The translations under genes and the position numbers were made by a program. This document shows positions 51,670 through 60,099 of a stretch of DNA of 64,000 nucleotides, one piece after another (within the stretch, counting starts at the first letter, position 1; every line of letters starts with the position of its first letter). This DNA is from Phycicoccus endophyticus. GTDB lineage: Bacteria; Actinomycetota; Actinomycetes; Actinomycetales; Dermatophilaceae. Under the pieces are notes generated by a model. That model was given only the letters and a program-made list of their open reading frames with translations. It was not told where the DNA came from and made no database searches. Location of the stretch: the NCBI RefSeq assembly GCF_011326735.1, contig NZ_JAANCN010000005.1:1-64000 (forward strand). The letters are read 5' to 3'.

Positions 51670-52013
51670 CACTTCTCCTTCTCGACCGAAGTCATCATCC
51701 ACGGCCCGTGGACCCGGGCCGTCCCCGGGAGGCCGCCGCTCCGCGGCCCCGGCGGCGCGGGGGCGGAGCCCAGCGCTGGACCGAGACCGAGAGGTGGGAG
51801 CACCGCCGGTCGCGTCGGCCAGGAGCGGGCTGCGGACAGGCCGCAGGCCCGCGCATGGCACAACGTCGCGCCGCATCGTAACTCCGCACCGGGGGCCCGC
51901 GAAGGCCGGTCCGACAACGATGTCATAACGGATACCCCCCTATGGTATAGATGGATACCCCCTGGTCGTATGGCCGGAGGACGTCCGACCCACCGACCCC
52001 ACGGAGGAACCTC
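51670..52013. other. Divergent intergenic region of 344 bp
   Basis: No gene is seen. It holds the promoter of the ABC operon (a TACGAT hexamer on the minus strand at 51880-51875 is a weak -10 candidate, leaving a leader of about 200 nt). The tandem CstR-like sites of the permease gene are at 51932-51971. Confidence 0.7.
51932..51971. promoter_or_regulatory. Tandem CstR-type operators upstream of the permease
   Basis: ATACCCCCCTATGGTAT (51932-51948) and ATACCCCCTGGTCGTAT (51955-51971) each keep the ATACCC left arm and an imperfect right arm. Starts are 23 bp apart, about two helical turns. They lie 43-82 bp before GTG 52014. Confidence 0.6.
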
Positions 52014-53177
52014 GTGCTCTCAGCCATCGCGGACGCCCTGTCGACGACGGGCCTGATGGCCTGGCGGATCGCCTGGTCCCTCGTCCTGGGGTTCACCCTC
52101 TCGGCGGTCGTCCAGGCGCTGGTGCGCAAGGAGACCGTCTCGCGCTACCTCGGGGACGACCGGCCGGCCACGCTGGCCCGGGCCTCCGGCTTCGGCGCGG
52201 CGGCCTCGTCGTGCTCCTACGCCGCCGTCGCCCTGGCGCGCACCCTCTACCGCAAGGGCGCGAGCTTCACCGCGGCGATGGTCTTCCAGATCGCCAGCAC
52301 GAACCTCGTCATCGAGCTGGGGATCGTCCTCGCCCTGCTCATGGGGTGGCGCTTCACCCTGGCCGAGTTCGTCGGCGGAGGCTTCATCATCGTCCTCGTC
52401 GCCCTGGCCTTCCGGATGGTCCTCGGGGAGCAGGTCCTTCGGGCCGCGCGCTCCCAGGCCGACCGTGGGCTGACCGGCTCGATGGAGGGCCACGCCGCGA
52501 TGGACATGTCCGTCCAGCGGGAGGGGTCGCTGCTGCGCCGGCTCTTCTCGCGCGACGGCGGGACCGCGGTGAGCCACATCTTCGTCATGGAGTGGGCCGC
52601 CGTCCTGCGCGACGTGCTGCTCGGTCTCGTCGTGGCCGGCGCCGTCGCGGCCTGGGTGCCCCGGCAGTGGTGGCAGACCCTCTTCCTCAGCGACGACCCC
52701 CTCCTGTCCGCCCTGTGGGGCCCCGTCGTCGGCCCCGTCGTGGCCGTCCTCAGCTTCGTGTGCTCCATCGGGAACGTCCCCCTCGCCGCAGTCCTGTGGA
52801 ACAGCGGGATCAGCTTCGGTGGGGTCATCTCCTTCCTCTTCGCCGACCTGCTCATCGTCCCGATCCTGCTCATCTACCGGAAGTACTACGGGACCGGGAT
52901 GATGCTGCGGGTCGCGGGGGTCTTCTACGTGTGCATGGTCATCGCGGGCTACCTCGTCGAGCTGCTCTTCGGCGCTGCCGGGCTCGTCCCCGGCGAGCGG
53001 TCGGCCTACACAGGTGCCGAGGACGGCATCTCCTGGAACTACACGACGTGGCTCAACATCGTCTTCCTGGCCCTCGCCGCGGTGCTCGTGGCCGTCTCGC
53101 TGCGCAACGGAGGGTGGTCGATGCTGCGGTCCATGGACGACGCCGGCGAGGACGGGCACGAGCACGCCCACTCCTGA
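52014..53177 (+). CDS. ArsP/YraQ-type permease (DUF318 family)
   Basis: 387 residues, about 8-10 TM helices. Two Cys-containing helix starts, GAAASSCSYAAVALARTLY and SFVCSIGNVPLAAVLWNSGISFGGVISFLFADLLIVP, are the conserved repeats of this permease family. A hydrophilic middle loop (QADRGLTGSMEGHAAMDMSVQREG) and a His-rich tail (GHEHAHS) are present. GTG 52014 has GGAGGAAC 3 nt before it; ATG 51951 would overlap the operators. Characterised relatives export organoarsenicals. Two CstR-like sites upstream instead suggest a sulfur-related export or uptake role (inference). Confidence 0.82.
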   Translation: MLSAIADALSTTGLMAWRIAWSLVLGFTLSAVVQALVRKETVSRYLGDDRPATLARASGFGAAASSCSYAAVALARTLYRKGASFTAAMVFQIASTNLVIELGIVLALLMGWRFTLAEFVGGGFIIVLVALAFRMVLGEQVLRAARSQADRGLTGSMEGHAAMDMSVQREGSLLRRLFSRDGGTAVSHIFVMEWAAVLRDVLLGLVVAGAVAAWVPRQWWQTLFLSDDPLLSALWGPVVGPVVAVLSFVCSIGNVPLAAVLWNSGISFGGVISFLFADLLIVPILLIYRKYYGTGMMLRVAGVFYVCMVIAGYLVELLFGAAGLVPGERSAYTGAEDGISWNYTTWLNIVFLALAAVLVAVSLRNGGWSMLRSMDDAGEDGHEHAHS

Positions 53178-53201
53178 GCCGCGGGTGTGAGGATGACGGG
53201 C

Positions 53202-54101
53202 ATGCGCATCTTCCTCACCGGCGGCAGCGGCAAGGCCGGTCGTCACGTCGTCCGCCACCTGCTCGGGCAGGGTCACACGGTGACCAACGCGGACCGGGTA
53301 CCGCTGCGGCTGGACGGGGTCACCGACCTCGACGTCGAGCTGACCGACCTCGGCCAGGTGGTCTCCGCCCTGCGGATGCCGGCGGCCATGGACGAGCTCG
53401 ACGCGGGAAGCCCGCAGGGCTACGACGCCGTGGTCCACCTCGCCGCCGTGCCACGCATCCTGCTGCAACCGGACTCCACGACCTACGCCAACAACGTCCT
53501 CTCGACGTACGCCGTGCTCGAGGCCGCGGCCCTGCTCGGGATCCGCAAGGTCGTCTTCGCCTCCTCGGAGACGACCTACGGCGTGTGTTTCGCCGCCGGC
53601 GAACGCCGGCCCGAGTACCTGCCCGTCGACGAGGAGCACCCGACCGTGCCCGAGGACGCCTACGCGATGTCCAAGGTCGTCGGTGAGGCGACCGCGCGCT
53701 CGGTCCAGCGCCGCACGGGTGCCGACGTCTACGGGCTGCGGATCAACAACGTCATCGAGCCCCACGAGTACGCGCAGCTCTTCCCGGCCTTCCTGGAGGA
53801 CCCGGCCCTGCGCCGGCGGAACATCTTCGCCTACATCGACGTCCGTGACCTCGGCCAGGCGCTCGAGCGGTGCCTGCGCACCGACGGGCTCGGCTACCAG
53901 GTCTTCAACGTCGCCAACGCCGACCACTCCGTCGCGGCGAGCACCGGCGAGCTCCTCGCCCGGTTCTACGACGGGGTGCCGGTGCGCCGCGAGATGGGCG
54001 AGCGCGAGACCTTCTACTGCATCGACAAGGCCCGCCGGCTGCTCGGGTTCGCCCCGGAGCACTCGTGGCGCGACGTGCTCGCCGACCCGCGGGCGCAGTG
54101 A
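53202..54101 (+). CDS. NAD-dependent epimerase/dehydratase family protein
   Basis: 299 residues. Extended SDR fold: MRIFLTGGSGKAGRHVVRHLL (G-x2-G-x2-G), VVHLAAVPR, SSETTYG and catalytic Tyr-x3-Lys in EDAYAMSKVVGE. Substrate-domain residues include IDVRDLGQALERCL. The start could also be 53187 or 53193; 53202 begins exactly at the family start. It acts on a nucleotide-sugar or related alcohol, identity unknown. It is a short distance (24 bp) after the permease, so it may be transcribed with it. Confidence 0.83.
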   Translation: MRIFLTGGSGKAGRHVVRHLLGQGHTVTNADRVPLRLDGVTDLDVELTDLGQVVSALRMPAAMDELDAGSPQGYDAVVHLAAVPRILLQPDSTTYANNVLSTYAVLEAAALLGIRKVVFASSETTYGVCFAAGERRPEYLPVDEEHPTVPEDAYAMSKVVGEATARSVQRRTGADVYGLRINNVIEPHEYAQLFPAFLEDPALRRRNIFAYIDVRDLGQALERCLRTDGLGYQVFNVANADHSVAASTGELLARFYDGVPVRREMGERETFYCIDKARRLLGFAPEHSWRDVLADPRAQ

Positions 54102-54117
54102 GTGCGGCCGGCCCGCC

Positions 54118-54123
54118 TAGGCT
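54118..54123 (+). promoter_or_regulatory. Leaderless -10 box of glpD
   Basis: TAGGCT ends 6 nt before ATG 54130, so the transcript probably begins at or next to the start codon. No SD is present. Confidence 0.55.
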
Positions 54124-54129
54124 GGTGCC

Positions 54130-55767
54130 ATGAGCCTGCGGTCGGCGAACATCGAGCGGATCGACGGTGGCCTGTTCGACGTCCTCGTCGTGGGCGCCGG
54201 GATCAACGGCGCCGTCTCGGCAGCGGCCCTGGCCGGGCGGGGCGCCTCGGTGGCGCTCGTCGACCGCGGCGACTTCGGCGGGTTCACCAGCCAGGAGTCG
54301 AGCAACCTCGTCTGGGGTGGCTTCAAGTACCTCGAGAACTACGAGCTGCCGCTGGTCTTCGGCCTCTCCCGCAGCCGTAACCGGCTCATGAAGGCCTACC
54401 CGGACAACATCAAGGAGATCGGCTTCCTCGCCGCCCTCGACCACTCCTCCCCGTACGCGCCGTGGTTCGCCGGCCTCGGCGCCACGGCGTACTGGGGGAT
54501 CGGCATGTTCGGCACCGACCGCCCGCACCTCTACAGCGCCGAGGAGGTCAAGGCGCAGGAGCCGGTCATCGACACGACCGACGTGCGCGGCGGCATCGAG
54601 TACCAGGACGCCTACCTCATCGACAACGACAGCCGCTTCGTCTTCTCCTTCGTGCGCTCCGCGCTCGAGGCCGGCGCCGCGGTCGCCAACTACGTCGAGC
54701 TGCTCTCCGCCGAGCGGGTCGGCGAGCGCTGGGTGTGCCGGCTGCGCGACACCGACACCGGCACGGAGGCGACGACCTCCGCGCGGGTGCTCGTCAACGC
54801 CGCCGGCCCGTTCGTCGACGACCTCAACGAGTCCTGGGACCTGCGCACCGAGCACCGCATCGTCTACTCCAAGGGCATCCACCTCGTCGTCCCCCGGTTG
54901 ACGACGACGCGCCACGACCGCGTGCTCGCGTTCTTCGACGACACCCAGCGGCTCTTCTACGTCATCCCCATGGGCCGCCGCTCGGTCATCGGCACCACCG
55001 ACACCCGGGTGGAGACGCCCTACACCGAGGTCACCGACGAGGACCGCGACTTCCTGCTGGACCAGATCAACGCCCGACTCGACCTGCCCGAGCCGCTGAC
55101 CCGCGCGGACGTCATCGCCGAGCGGTGCGGCGTCCGGCCGCTCGTCGTCACCCGGGGTGCCGACGACCAGGCCGAGGCCGACTGGACCTCGCTCTCGCGC
55201 AAGCACGAGATCGAGCGGGACGAGAGCCGTGCCGTGGTCACCGTCCTCGGGGGCAAGCTCACCGACTGCCTCAACGTCGGCGAGGAGGTGGCCGAGCACG
55301 TCGAGCACCTCGGCGTGCCGCTCGAGAAGGACGTCGGCACCTGGTACGGCGAGCCCGCGCACCAGACCCGGGCGGAGTTCTACCGCCAGGCCCGGCTGAT
55401 GCGCCTGGACGCCCTGCGGACCAAGCCGGACACCGAGCCCCTGACCGACCGGCTCTGGCGGCGGTACGGACGCCGGGCCTTCGACCTGCTCGAGGCGATC
55501 CGGGCCGACCCGGCGATGGGCGAGGACGTCATGGGCTCGGCGGACTACCTGCGCGCCGAGGTCTACCAGGCGGCCGAGGCCGAGATGGTCGTCACGCTCG
55601 ACGACTTCATGCGCCGCCGCTCCAAGATCGACCTCGTCGTGCGTGACGAGGACATCGAGGCTTCCCCGGGGCTGCGCGAGGTCGCCGAGATCCTCTTCGG
55701 GGCCGACGCCGAACGCCGCCTCGCCGACTACCGCGAGCGCAAGGGGGCCCGCAGCCCCCGCGGCTGA
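54130..55767 (+). CDS. glpD: FAD-dependent glycerol-3-phosphate dehydrogenase
   Basis: 545 residues. The FAD motif FDVLVVGAGINGAVSAAALAGRGASVALVDRGDFGGFTSQESSNLVWGGFKYLE is followed by NAAGPFVDDL, SKGIHLVVPRL, VIPMGRRSVIGTTDTRVE and GGKLTDCLNVGEEV. These mark the GlpD family, a peripheral membrane enzyme that oxidises sn-glycerol 3-phosphate to DHAP and feeds the quinone pool. The C-terminal cap domain is present (about 400-530). It is a single gene, apparently leaderless. No glpF or glpK is next to it. Confidence 0.92.
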   Translation: MSLRSANIERIDGGLFDVLVVGAGINGAVSAAALAGRGASVALVDRGDFGGFTSQESSNLVWGGFKYLENYELPLVFGLSRSRNRLMKAYPDNIKEIGFLAALDHSSPYAPWFAGLGATAYWGIGMFGTDRPHLYSAEEVKAQEPVIDTTDVRGGIEYQDAYLIDNDSRFVFSFVRSALEAGAAVANYVELLSAERVGERWVCRLRDTDTGTEATTSARVLVNAAGPFVDDLNESWDLRTEHRIVYSKGIHLVVPRLTTTRHDRVLAFFDDTQRLFYVIPMGRRSVIGTTDTRVETPYTEVTDEDRDFLLDQINARLDLPEPLTRADVIAERCGVRPLVVTRGADDQAEADWTSLSRKHEIERDESRAVVTVLGGKLTDCLNVGEEVAEHVEHLGVPLEKDVGTWYGEPAHQTRAEFYRQARLMRLDALRTKPDTEPLTDRLWRRYGRRAFDLLEAIRADPAMGEDVMGSADYLRAEVYQAAEAEMVVTLDDFMRRRSKIDLVVRDEDIEASPGLREVAEILFGADAERRLADYRERKGARSPRG

Positions 55768-55825
55768 CAGCCCCTGCACAGCCGGGCCCGAGCCGGGCCC
55801 GAGGTGGCGCCGGGAGCCTGGGGCC

Positions 55826-56011
55826 ATGACGACCACACCGGTCCCCGTGAGCACCCCCACCGTCCGCGAGCTCATCGCCGAGCTCGCCTCCACCGAGGAC
55901 ACGCTGCGCGAGTGCCGGCGCGGGGGCAGCGTCCAGCGACAGGTGACCGTGGCCCGGCGCCAGGCCGTCATCGTCCGCGAGCTGCGCCGTCGCGCGCGCG
56001 GCGGGCACTGA
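55826..56011 (+). CDS. 61-residue helical basic protein, unknown function
   Basis: Starts MTTTPVPVSTPTVRELIAELASTED and ends REL-R-R-R-ARGGH. A predicted helix (RELIAELASTEDTLRECRR) is followed by a second (QVTVARRQAVIVRELRRR). Net positive charge and one Cys are present. GGGAG 8 nt before ATG is a fair SD. It stands between glpD and an NAD(P)-binding protein on the same strand. No family is recognised; coding is likely but not certain. Confidence 0.5.
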   Translation: MTTTPVPVSTPTVRELIAELASTEDTLRECRRGGSVQRQVTVARRQAVIVRELRRRARGGH

Positions 56012-56055
56012 CCCGCGGCCGGAACACCACGGGTCCGGCGCCTGTTGCCCCGGAC

Positions 56056-56715
56056 ATGCGCGTCCTCATCATCGGTGGCCACGGCAAGGTGGCCCGCCTG
56101 CTCACCCCCGAGCTCACCGCCCGCTCGCACACGGTCTCGGCCGTGGTGCGCAACCCCGACCACGCCCCCGAGGTGGCCGCCGACGGGGCGCAGCCGGTCG
56201 TCGCGGACGTCGAGTCGATGACCACCCCACAGCTCGCGCGGCTGGTCGAGGGCTACGACGCGCTCGTGTGGTCCGCCGGCGCCGGTGGTGGTGACCCCCG
56301 GCGCACCTACGCGGTCGACCGGGATGCCGCGACCCGCTCGATGGACGCGGCCGAGGAGGCCGGGGTGCGGCGCTACGTCATGGTGTCCTACTTCGGAGCC
56401 GGACCGGAGCACGGTGTGCCGCAGGAGGACCCGTTCTTCCCCTACGCGGACGCCAAGAGCGCCGCCGACGCCCACCTGCAGGCGTCGGGGCTCGAGTGGA
56501 CCCTCGTGCGACCGAGCCGGCTCACCGACGAGGCCGGGACCGGGCGGATCGAGACCTCGCGGACCGGTGCGACGCCGGGCGAGGTGCCCCGGGCGGACGT
56601 CGCGCTCGTGGTCGCCGAGGCGCTCGAGCGCCCGGGCGCCGTGCGTGCTGTCCTCGAGCTCAACACCGGCCCGACCCCCGTGGCCGACGAGCTCGACGCG
56701 CTCGGCACGCCCTGA
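56056..56715 (+). CDS. NAD(P)-binding atypical SDR (YwnB/SRR-like)
   Basis: 219 residues. The Rossmann start MRVLIIGGHGKVARLLTPEL (G-x2-G-x2-A variant) is followed by VVADVES, VWSAGAGGG, YVMVSYFGA and YADAKSAADAHLQASGLEWTLVRPSRLTDE. This is the atypical SDR group (NmrA/biliverdin-reductase-B-like) that often lacks the Tyr-Lys catalytic pair; here Y-A-D-A-K is present. The reaction is unknown. It is convergent with the GntR regulator 11 bp away. Confidence 0.83.
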   Translation: MRVLIIGGHGKVARLLTPELTARSHTVSAVVRNPDHAPEVAADGAQPVVADVESMTTPQLARLVEGYDALVWSAGAGGGDPRRTYAVDRDAATRSMDAAEEAGVRRYVMVSYFGAGPEHGVPQEDPFFPYADAKSAADAHLQASGLEWTLVRPSRLTDEAGTGRIETSRTGATPGEVPRADVALVVAEALERPGAVRAVLELNTGPTPVADELDALGTP

Positions 56716-56726
56716 CCCCTCGGGGC

Positions 56727-57455
56727 TCAGTCGCCGACGACCTCGGCCCACAGGGCCTCGACGTCGCGGGTGCCGTCGGCCAGCACCTCGTTCTCCTGGT
56801 GGACGAGCAGCCTCCCGGTGTGCACGAGGTGCTCGCGCATCGCCCGGGCCGCCGCGTCGGGGTCCCGGGTCTCGATCGCGCGCACGACCGGCCGGTGCTC
56901 GTCCGCGACCGCCGCGAGGTCGCGCGACTGACCCACGGTGGAGGCACCGAGCAGCCGGGTGACGTCGCGCAGGTGGGCCACACTCGAGGCGAGCCGCCGG
57001 TTCCCCCCGGCGAGGAGCACGTGGTCGTGCAGACGCTGGTCGTGCGCCATGAACGTCGTCTCGTCGCCCGCGGCGGCCGCCGCGGACATCGCCCGCAGCT
57101 CCTCGTAGAGCGCGTCGACGAGACCCGCCGGCGGGGCGGCGGCCACCCGCTCGACCACCGGGACCTCGAGGAGCAGCCGCAGGTGGAAGACCTCGGCCAC
57201 CTCGCGCGGGCCCGGCCGGTGCACCCGGAAGCCCCGGTTGCGCTCGAGGACGACCATGCCGGTCTCGGCCAGCCGCAGCAGCGCCTCACGGACCGGTGAG
57301 CGCGAGACCCCGAGGTCGTCGGCCAGCTGGTAGGCCGAGTACAGGGCGCCCGGGACGAGCGCCCCGGTGCGCACCCCGTCGCGGATCGCGGCGGCGACCT
57401 GGTCGGCGAGGCTGCGCGCCGAACCGCCGAGCGGAGGCAGGACGGGCGTGCTCAC
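56727..57455 (-). CDS. GntR/FadR-family transcriptional regulator
   Basis: 242 residues. The winged helix is LADQVAAAIRDGVRTGALVPGALYSAYQLADDLGVSRSPVREALLRLAETGMVVLERNRGFRV. The all-helical FCD effector domain has FHLRLLLEVPVVERVA, AHDQRLHDHVLLAGGNRRLA and AAARAMREHLVHTGRLL; His residues in it usually bind a metal with a small carboxylate effector. GTG 57455 has TACCAT 6 nt upstream (leaderless). It is divergent from the lactonase operon with a GTAGCATGCTAC palindrome between, so it is very likely the operon's repressor. A hydroxy- or keto-acid is the expected effector (inference). Confidence 0.88.
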   Translation of the reverse strand: MSTPVLPPLGGSARSLADQVAAAIRDGVRTGALVPGALYSAYQLADDLGVSRSPVREALLRLAETGMVVLERNRGFRVHRPGPREVAEVFHLRLLLEVPVVERVAAAPPAGLVDALYEELRAMSAAAAAGDETTFMAHDQRLHDHVLLAGGNRRLASSVAHLRDVTRLLGASTVGQSRDLAAVADEHRPVVRAIETRDPDAAARAMREHLVHTGRLLVHQENEVLADGTRDVEALWAEVVGD

Positions 57456-57493
57456 CCGGCGATGGTAACGGCCGCCGGCCGCCGCCTTGACGA

Positions 57494-57505
57494 GTAGCAT
57501 GCTAC
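57494..57505. promoter_or_regulatory. Palindromic operator for the GntR regulator
   Basis: GTAGCATGCTAC is a perfect 12-bp palindrome between the divergent GntR gene and the lactonase operon, 39 bp from the regulator start and 46 bp from the lactonase ATG. Confidence 0.65.
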
Positions 57506-57550
57506 ATGTCACCATCGCCGGACCAGCATCCGACGGCAAGGGAGCCTGCG

Positions 57551-58363
57551 ATGGCGACAGCACGGAAAGTCCACGTCCTCGACTGCGGGGCGATGTCCTG
57601 CGACCTCACCTGGCTGTTGCTCAAGCCGGGCCGCAGCATCCGCACCCGCCAGACCAAGGACCAGCCGGTCGAGTGGTACCCGTGCACGACGCACGCCGTG
57701 CTCGTCGAGACCGACGAGGGCACGATGCTCTGGGACACCAGCTGCCCGCGCGACTGGGAGACCCGCTGGGAGCCGACCGGGCTGCAGGACTTCTTCCCCT
57801 ACGACCAGGTCACCGAGGAGCAGTACCTCGACGCCCGGCTCGGCCAGCTCGGCGTCTCGCCCGACAGCATCGACTACGTCGTCCTCTCCCACCTGCACTT
57901 CGACCACGCCGGTAACGTGCGGATGTTCGAGAAGACCGGCGCCACCTTGGTGTGCAACGCCAAGGAGAAGGAGTGGGCCTTCGGGTACGAGGGCGCATTC
58001 AACGGTGCCCACCTCAAGGCCGACTACGAGGGGCTGGAGTTCGAGACCGTCTCCGGCGACGCCGAGTTCCTCCCCGGCGTCACCCTCCTCGAGGCCCCCG
58101 GGCACACCCCGGGCACGATGTCGATGCGGGTCGACCTGCCGGAGACCGGGACGATGATCTTCACCTCCGACGCCATCTACATGGGCGACTCCTACGGCCC
58201 GCCCACCACGCCGGCGGCCATCGTCAACGACCTCACGGCGTTCTACGACTCGGTCGAGAAGATCCGGGGCATCGCCGAGCAGACCGACGCCATGGTCGTC
58301 TTCGGCCACGACGCCGAGCAGCTGCACTCGATGCGCCGCTCGCCCGACGGCTTCTACGCGTGA
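57551..58363 (+). CDS. Metallo-beta-lactamase-fold lactonase (AHL/gamma-butyrolactonase-like)
   Basis: 270 residues. The di-zinc motif VLSHLHFDHAGN (H-x-H-x-D-H) is followed by APGHTPGTMSMRVDLP, IFTSDAIY and a final FGHDAEQ, the pattern of the AttM/AiiB/AhlD lactonase group. The N-terminal KVHVLDCGAMSCDLTWLLL is also typical. It hydrolyses lactone rings: gamma-butyrolactone to 4-hydroxybutyrate, or acyl-homoserine lactones. ATG 57551 has GGGAG 7 nt upstream; ATG 57506 has none. The next gene, 10 bp on, acts on 4-hydroxybutyrate in its family, favouring a catabolic gamma-butyrolactone role. Confidence 0.85.
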   Translation: MATARKVHVLDCGAMSCDLTWLLLKPGRSIRTRQTKDQPVEWYPCTTHAVLVETDEGTMLWDTSCPRDWETRWEPTGLQDFFPYDQVTEEQYLDARLGQLGVSPDSIDYVVLSHLHFDHAGNVRMFEKTGATLVCNAKEKEWAFGYEGAFNGAHLKADYEGLEFETVSGDAEFLPGVTLLEAPGHTPGTMSMRVDLPETGTMIFTSDAIYMGDSYGPPTTPAAIVNDLTAFYDSVEKIRGIAEQTDAMVVFGHDAEQLHSMRRSPDGFYA

Positions 58364-58373
58364 GGGGACCCCG

Positions 58374-59660
58374 ATGAGCTACCAGCCCGCACACCCCGAG
58401 TCGATCTTCACCTACGGCGCACCGCAGCTGAAGTTCGGCCACGGCGCCGCCGACGAGATCGGCTACGACCTCAGCCTCACCGGCGCCCGGCGCGTCCTCG
58501 TCATCACCGACCCCGGGGTCGCCGCGACGGGGACGCCCCAGCGGGTCGCCGAGCAGATGGCCCGGTTCGGCATCGAGGCGGTCACCTACGAGGGCGCCCA
58601 CGTCGAGCCGACCGACGAGAGCCTGCGCGACGCCATCGACTTCGCGCGCGAGAACGGCCCGTGGGACGGCTTCGTCGCCGTCGGCGGTGGCACGAGCATC
58701 GACACCGCCAAGGCGGTCGACCTGCTGACGACCAACCCCGGCGAGCTCATGGACTACATCAACGTGCCCGTCGGGGCCGGTCGGGCACCCACCCACCCGC
58801 TCGCCCCGCTCGTCGCGGTCCCGACGACGACCGGCACCGGCAGCGAGAGCACGACGATCTGCGTCCTCGACGTCCTCGAGCTCAAGGTCAAGACGGGCAT
58901 CAGCCACTCCCGCCTGCGCCCGACCCTGGCGGTCATCGACCCCGCGGTGACCCTCACCCAGCCCGCCGGTGTCACCGCCTCCTCGGGGATGGACATCCTC
59001 TGCCACGCCCTCGAGAGCTGGACCGCCCGGCCGTACACCTCCTACGAGCACAAGAAGCCCGAGGAGCGGGTGCCCTACTGTGGCTCGAACCCGATCTCGG
59101 ACATGTGGTCGGAGAAGGCGATGCGCCTGCTCGCCCCGACCTTCCGGCGGGCCGTGCGGGACGGTGAGGACGAGGAGGCACGCGGCGCGATGTCCCTGGC
59201 CGCGACCTTCGCCGGGATGGGCTTCGGCAACGCCGGTGTCCACGTCCCGCACGCCAACGCCTACCCGATCGCCGGACGGGTCAAGGACTTCCGGCCCGCG
59301 GACTACCCGCAGGAGGAGGCGATGGTGCCGCACGGGATGTCCGTGGCCCTCACCGCCCCCGAGGCCTTCCGGTTCACCTTCGAGGCCGACCCCGACCGCC
59401 ACGTCCAGGCCGCGCGGATGCTCGAGCCGGACTGCGCGATGACCGACGACCCGGCGGACCTGCTGCCCGAGGTGCTGACCCGGCTCATGCGCGACATCGG
59501 CATCCCCAACGGGATCGGCGCCGTCGGCTACGACGACGGCGACGTCGACGACCTCGTCGAGGGCTCGCTCAAGCAGCAGCGGCTGCTGGCCACCGCCCCG
59601 CGCGAGGTCGGCGCCGAAGACCTCGCGGGCATCTTCCGCCGGTCGATGGAGCTGTGGTGA
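58374..59660 (+). CDS. Iron-type alcohol dehydrogenase, hydroxyacid-oxoacid transhydrogenase-like
   Basis: 428 residues. Group III ADH fold: FVAVGGGTSIDTAKAVDLL for cofactor, PTTTGTGSESTTICVLDV, and metal ligands in ASSGMDILCHALESW, NAGVHVPHANAYPIAG and VPHGMSVAL. The insert SYEHKKPEERVPYCGSNPISDMWSEKA and the overall length match ADHFE1-type hydroxyacid-oxoacid transhydrogenase. That enzyme keeps its nucleotide bound and couples 4-hydroxybutyrate oxidation to reduction of 2-oxoglutarate, giving succinate semialdehyde and D-2-hydroxyglutarate. The gene is 10 bp after the lactonase. A plain 4-hydroxybutyrate dehydrogenase is the alternative. Confidence 0.85.
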   Translation: MSYQPAHPESIFTYGAPQLKFGHGAADEIGYDLSLTGARRVLVITDPGVAATGTPQRVAEQMARFGIEAVTYEGAHVEPTDESLRDAIDFARENGPWDGFVAVGGGTSIDTAKAVDLLTTNPGELMDYINVPVGAGRAPTHPLAPLVAVPTTTGTGSESTTICVLDVLELKVKTGISHSRLRPTLAVIDPAVTLTQPAGVTASSGMDILCHALESWTARPYTSYEHKKPEERVPYCGSNPISDMWSEKAMRLLAPTFRRAVRDGEDEEARGAMSLAATFAGMGFGNAGVHVPHANAYPIAGRVKDFRPADYPQEEAMVPHGMSVALTAPEAFRFTFEADPDRHVQAARMLEPDCAMTDDPADLLPEVLTRLMRDIGIPNGIGAVGYDDGDVDDLVEGSLKQQRLLATAPREVGAEDLAGIFRRSMELW

Positions 59661-59664
59661 GCCG

Positions 59665-60099
59665 ATGCCGACCTACCTGATCAGCTGCCCCGAGCGGCAC
59701 CGGCACGAGGTGCTCCAGCCGATGGCCGCCCCGCTGCCCCCGTGCCCGAGCTGCGGGGGTGCCACCCACCGGGTCCCCGCCGCCGTCGGTCTCTCCGGCA
59801 TCGCCGGCCTGCCGCCCCGGCCGGAGCAGATGCCGCAGACCTGGCGCGGCACGCACGAGGGGAACCGCGAGTACCTCGGCGAGCTGCGGCGTACCGCCGA
59901 GGCCCGTCGCCGGGTCGAGGAGCGCCACCCCGAGGTCGCCGGGGACACCCGGCCGATCATCGCCCACGAGGGGCGCTACGAGGGCGCTCCCCTGCGCGCG
60001 GGGGAGCCGGTGGGGCACGGCCACACCCACGGCCACACCCACGGGCACGGCCACTCCCACGGGCACGGCGGGGCGGGCGGGTCGCCGGCCGGTGGATGA
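59665..60099 (+). CDS. FmdB-type zinc-ribbon protein with a His-rich tail
   Basis: 144 residues. The N-terminal MPTYLISCPERHRHEVLQP and C-P-S-C-G form an FmdB-like zinc ribbon (C8, and CPSCGG at about 32-37). The middle is helical and charged. The tail from about residue 116 alternates Gly-His (GHGHTHGHTHGHGHSHGHGG), with ten His in about 20 residues, an obvious metal-binding segment. It lies 4 bp after the iron-type dehydrogenase and overlaps the next enzyme by 8 nt. Delivery of metal to the flanking metalloenzymes is a reasonable guess; FmdB proteins themselves have no firm function. Confidence 0.75.
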   Translation: MPTYLISCPERHRHEVLQPMAAPLPPCPSCGGATHRVPAAVGLSGIAGLPPRPEQMPQTWRGTHEGNREYLGELRRTAEARRRVEERHPEVAGDTRPIIAHEGRYEGAPLRAGEPVGHGHTHGHTHGHGHSHGHGGAGGSPAGG

